Assembly (NCBI GenBank): GCA_002683735.1
Contig: NYTZ01000136.1
Span: 1-6,346, forward strand
DNA: 6,346 bases
From: Flavobacteriales bacterium
GTDB taxonomy: Bacteria; Bacteroidota; Bacteroidia; Flavobacteriales; UA16
Direction: 5' to 3'
In this document: positions 5,367 to 6,346 of the stretch, in pieces
Position numbering within the stretch: position 1 is the first letter of the stretch
Layout of the letters: the number at the start of each line of letters is the position of its first letter
Translations under genes and position numbers: made by a program
Notes under the pieces: generated by a model
What the model was told of the DNA's origin: nothing
Seen by the model: the letters and a program-made list of their open reading frames with translations, nothing else
Databases searched by the model: none

Positions 5367-5990
5367 ATGGCTTGGCGCCGCAGCAGCTCGGAGCCGCCCT
5401 TCGTCGCCGCCGAGATTGAAGCCATTCCTTTGGGACGCCGCCAGAGGCCCATCTCGATCTCCGCGGACGAGTCGCCAGGCGCCTTCAGGCGCCTGCAGCA
5501 GATTCACTTGTCCATGATTGGCAGGTTCCTCACGATCGCTCCACAGATCGTCGCGGAGTACTGGGGCTACAAACTGTACATCATGATGGAGCTCAACATT
5601 GTGAACGCGGCAGTCGTGTTGCCAGAAGCAATGCAGGTGGGGCGGTGGCATTGGACCATAGCAGCGGCCTACTTTGCAGAGGAATTTCTGTTCCGCGAGC
5701 TCGACAGGATCCACTCGGCGTTCCAGAGTTGGCGCAGGCACTGCGTTGGAGTAAAGTTGCACAACCGCCTCCAGATGGCCTTCCCGCCAGTTGCCCTGCC
5801 TCCCATCATCCAGTTGAAGTTCCCGCCGTGGCCGAGGTCTCTCACATTCGGCTTCCAGTTGCCGACGCTGCGTGCGCATACACCCGTGTGGCAGAACATG
5901 ATGATTGAGGTTGCGGAGGGTTTCATCATGGAGATCGAGCCGACGGCGCACATCAGGAGGCGCCGAGAGCCCCATGTGAGCTGGAACTAA
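5367..5990 (+). CDS. Unrecognised 207-residue protein, Trp/Pro-rich
   Basis: Frame from ATG at 5367 (GTCCCATGG, a good initiation context) to TAA at 5988-5990. Reading stays open upstream without an ATG into the triplet repeat, so an upstream exon or a later start is possible. I do not recognise the family. Codon choice (CAG, AAG, ATC, GAG, CTC, TTC) looks coding on this strand, whereas the overlapping antisense frame has the His/Arg/Leu excess typical of a shadow. Visible parts are a basic N-terminus (about 1-45), a predicted helical, aromatic-rich middle (about 46-125, with WHWTIAAAYFAEEFLFREL near 94-112), a Pro-rich hydrophobic stretch (FPPVALPPIIQLKFPPWP, about 129-146) and a basic C-terminal tail (HIRRRREPHVSW). 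No signal peptide or clear transmembrane segment is seen. It lies head-to-head with the 4789 gene, 577 bp apart. It could be a fragment of a larger spliced gene or of another mobile element. Confidence 0.55.
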   Translation: MAWRRSSSEPPFVAAEIEAIPLGRRQRPISISADESPGAFRRLQQIHLSMIGRFLTIAPQIVAEYWGYKLYIMMELNIVNAAVVLPEAMQVGRWHWTIAAAYFAEEFLFRELDRIHSAFQSWRRHCVGVKLHNRLQMAFPPVALPPIIQLKFPPWPRSLTFGFQLPTLRAHTPVWQNMMIEVAEGFIMEIEPTAHIRRRREPHVSWN

Positions 5991-6083
5991 ACTACCATGC
6001 TGCAGCGTGGCGCCGCGGCGCACCCCGTGAGGTAAGACATAACACAAGACGTCTGTGGAGCGCGTGTGTGCAGAAAAAGACGG

Positions 6084-6164
6084 TTGCTACTGCTACCACT
6101 GCTACCATTGCTACTACTACCATTGCTACCACTGCTATCATTGCTACTACTACCATTGTTGCCA
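6084..6164. repeat. TGCTACCA/CTACTACCATTG triplet island
   Basis: Degenerate TGC-TAC-CAC/CAT triplets with two copies of GCTACTACTACCATTG (6109 and 6143, about 34 bp apart). It lies about 95 bp past the stop codon of the plus-strand frame. It is the same triplet family and orientation as the islands at 2361-2430, 2539-2618 and 5105-5290. The ~80 bp that follow (6165-6243) show no gene. Confidence 0.85.
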
Positions 6165-6243
6165 TTGGGCCGTCCCAGTGGAAAAGCGTGCTTGTTACCG
6201 TCGGCGATTGTGTTGCCGATCGCTCCCGAATCTGGTGTTGTTA

Positions 6244-6346
6244 ATGTTGAATTTAACATTTTAGTTAAAACTCAAACGTTGAATTTAACATTTTGGTTTT
6301 GACTTAAATGTTGAATTTAACATTTTAGTTTCGACTTCAATGTTGA
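6244..6346. repeat. 32-bp AT-rich tandem array with an internal imperfect palindrome
   Basis: Units begin at 6244, 6276, 6308 and 6340 with exact 32-bp spacing: three full copies and seven bases of a fourth before the window ends. Each copy holds (A/C)GTTGAATTTAACATTTT, in which TGTTGAATTTAACA is a 14-bp inverted repeat with one mismatched pair. The tails (GTTAAAACTCAA, GTTTTGACTTAA, GTTTCGACTTCA) diverge more. The sharp change to AT-rich sequence suggests the edge of a satellite or another element. Confidence 0.93.

Noticed and set aside
5476..5495. CAGGCGCCTTCAGGCGCCTG inverted repeat inside the plus-strand frame
   Set aside because: It is a short GC-rich hairpin within likely coding sequence, expected by chance at this base composition, with no neighbouring signal.
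4980..6047. 355-residue minus-strand open frame overlapping the plus-strand 207-residue frame
   Set aside because: Its composition (many His, Arg, Leu, Val) is what the complement of a coding strand gives, its left third runs through triplet and palindromic repeats, and no motif is visible. The plus-strand frame has the better codon pattern.
1..6346. Relict dinoflagellate spliced-leader sequence (CCGTAGCCATTTTGGCTCAAG) marking retrocopied genes
   Set aside because: I looked upstream of each gene on its own strand and saw no convincing match, so intron absence cannot be credited to mRNA recycling on this evidence.

Overview
This window reads as nuclear DNA of a dinoflagellate, and the style of its repeats recalls Prorocentrum (organism inferred, not proven). 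The reasons are GC-rich genes without visible introns, intergenic DNA made almost wholly of microsatellites and short palindromes, recurring GCACGCATGCGTGC palindromes, and a transposase-like gene of a type I recall as abundant in dinoflagellate genomes. Nothing looks bacterial: no ribosome binding sites, operons or rRNA/tRNA genes are visible.

Layout from left to right. 1-123: a (TAG)n microsatellite and a GC-rich palindrome. 124-2157 (minus): an intact 677-residue DDE-type transposase-like protein related to CACTA/Tnp2 and Plavaka-like enzymes, with an optional repeat-derived N-terminal extension reaching 2295. 2158-3256: a gene-free block holding palindromes, CTA-type triplet repeats, a 72-78 bp tandem array, a family of CTCCGATCCGATGCGG-like repeats and a CA microsatellite. 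3257-4789 (minus): a 510-residue protein with a globular N-terminal half, a Gly/Lys linker, an Ala/Lys/Glu-rich repeat and a small C-terminal domain of predicted beta-beta-beta-alpha pattern. 4790-5366: palindromes, short direct repeats and a CTACTGC-type repeat. 5367-5990 (plus): an unrecognised 207-residue reading frame. 5991-6346: another triplet-repeat island and, at the right edge, a 32-bp AT-rich tandem array that runs out of the window.

The two minus-strand genes are co-oriented, with the smaller one upstream of the transposase. This resembles the two-protein plan of CACTA elements (a DNA-binding accessory protein plus a transposase). I infer, without proof, that they could form one element or two nested elements. 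No clear terminal inverted repeat or target-site duplication is visible, so element borders cannot be drawn.

The most unusual structural signal is that perfectly alternating purine-pyrimidine palindromes sit close to both ends of each minus-strand gene, usually with a triplet-repeat island beyond them. They are candidates for Z-DNA, cruciforms, RNA hairpins or element borders.
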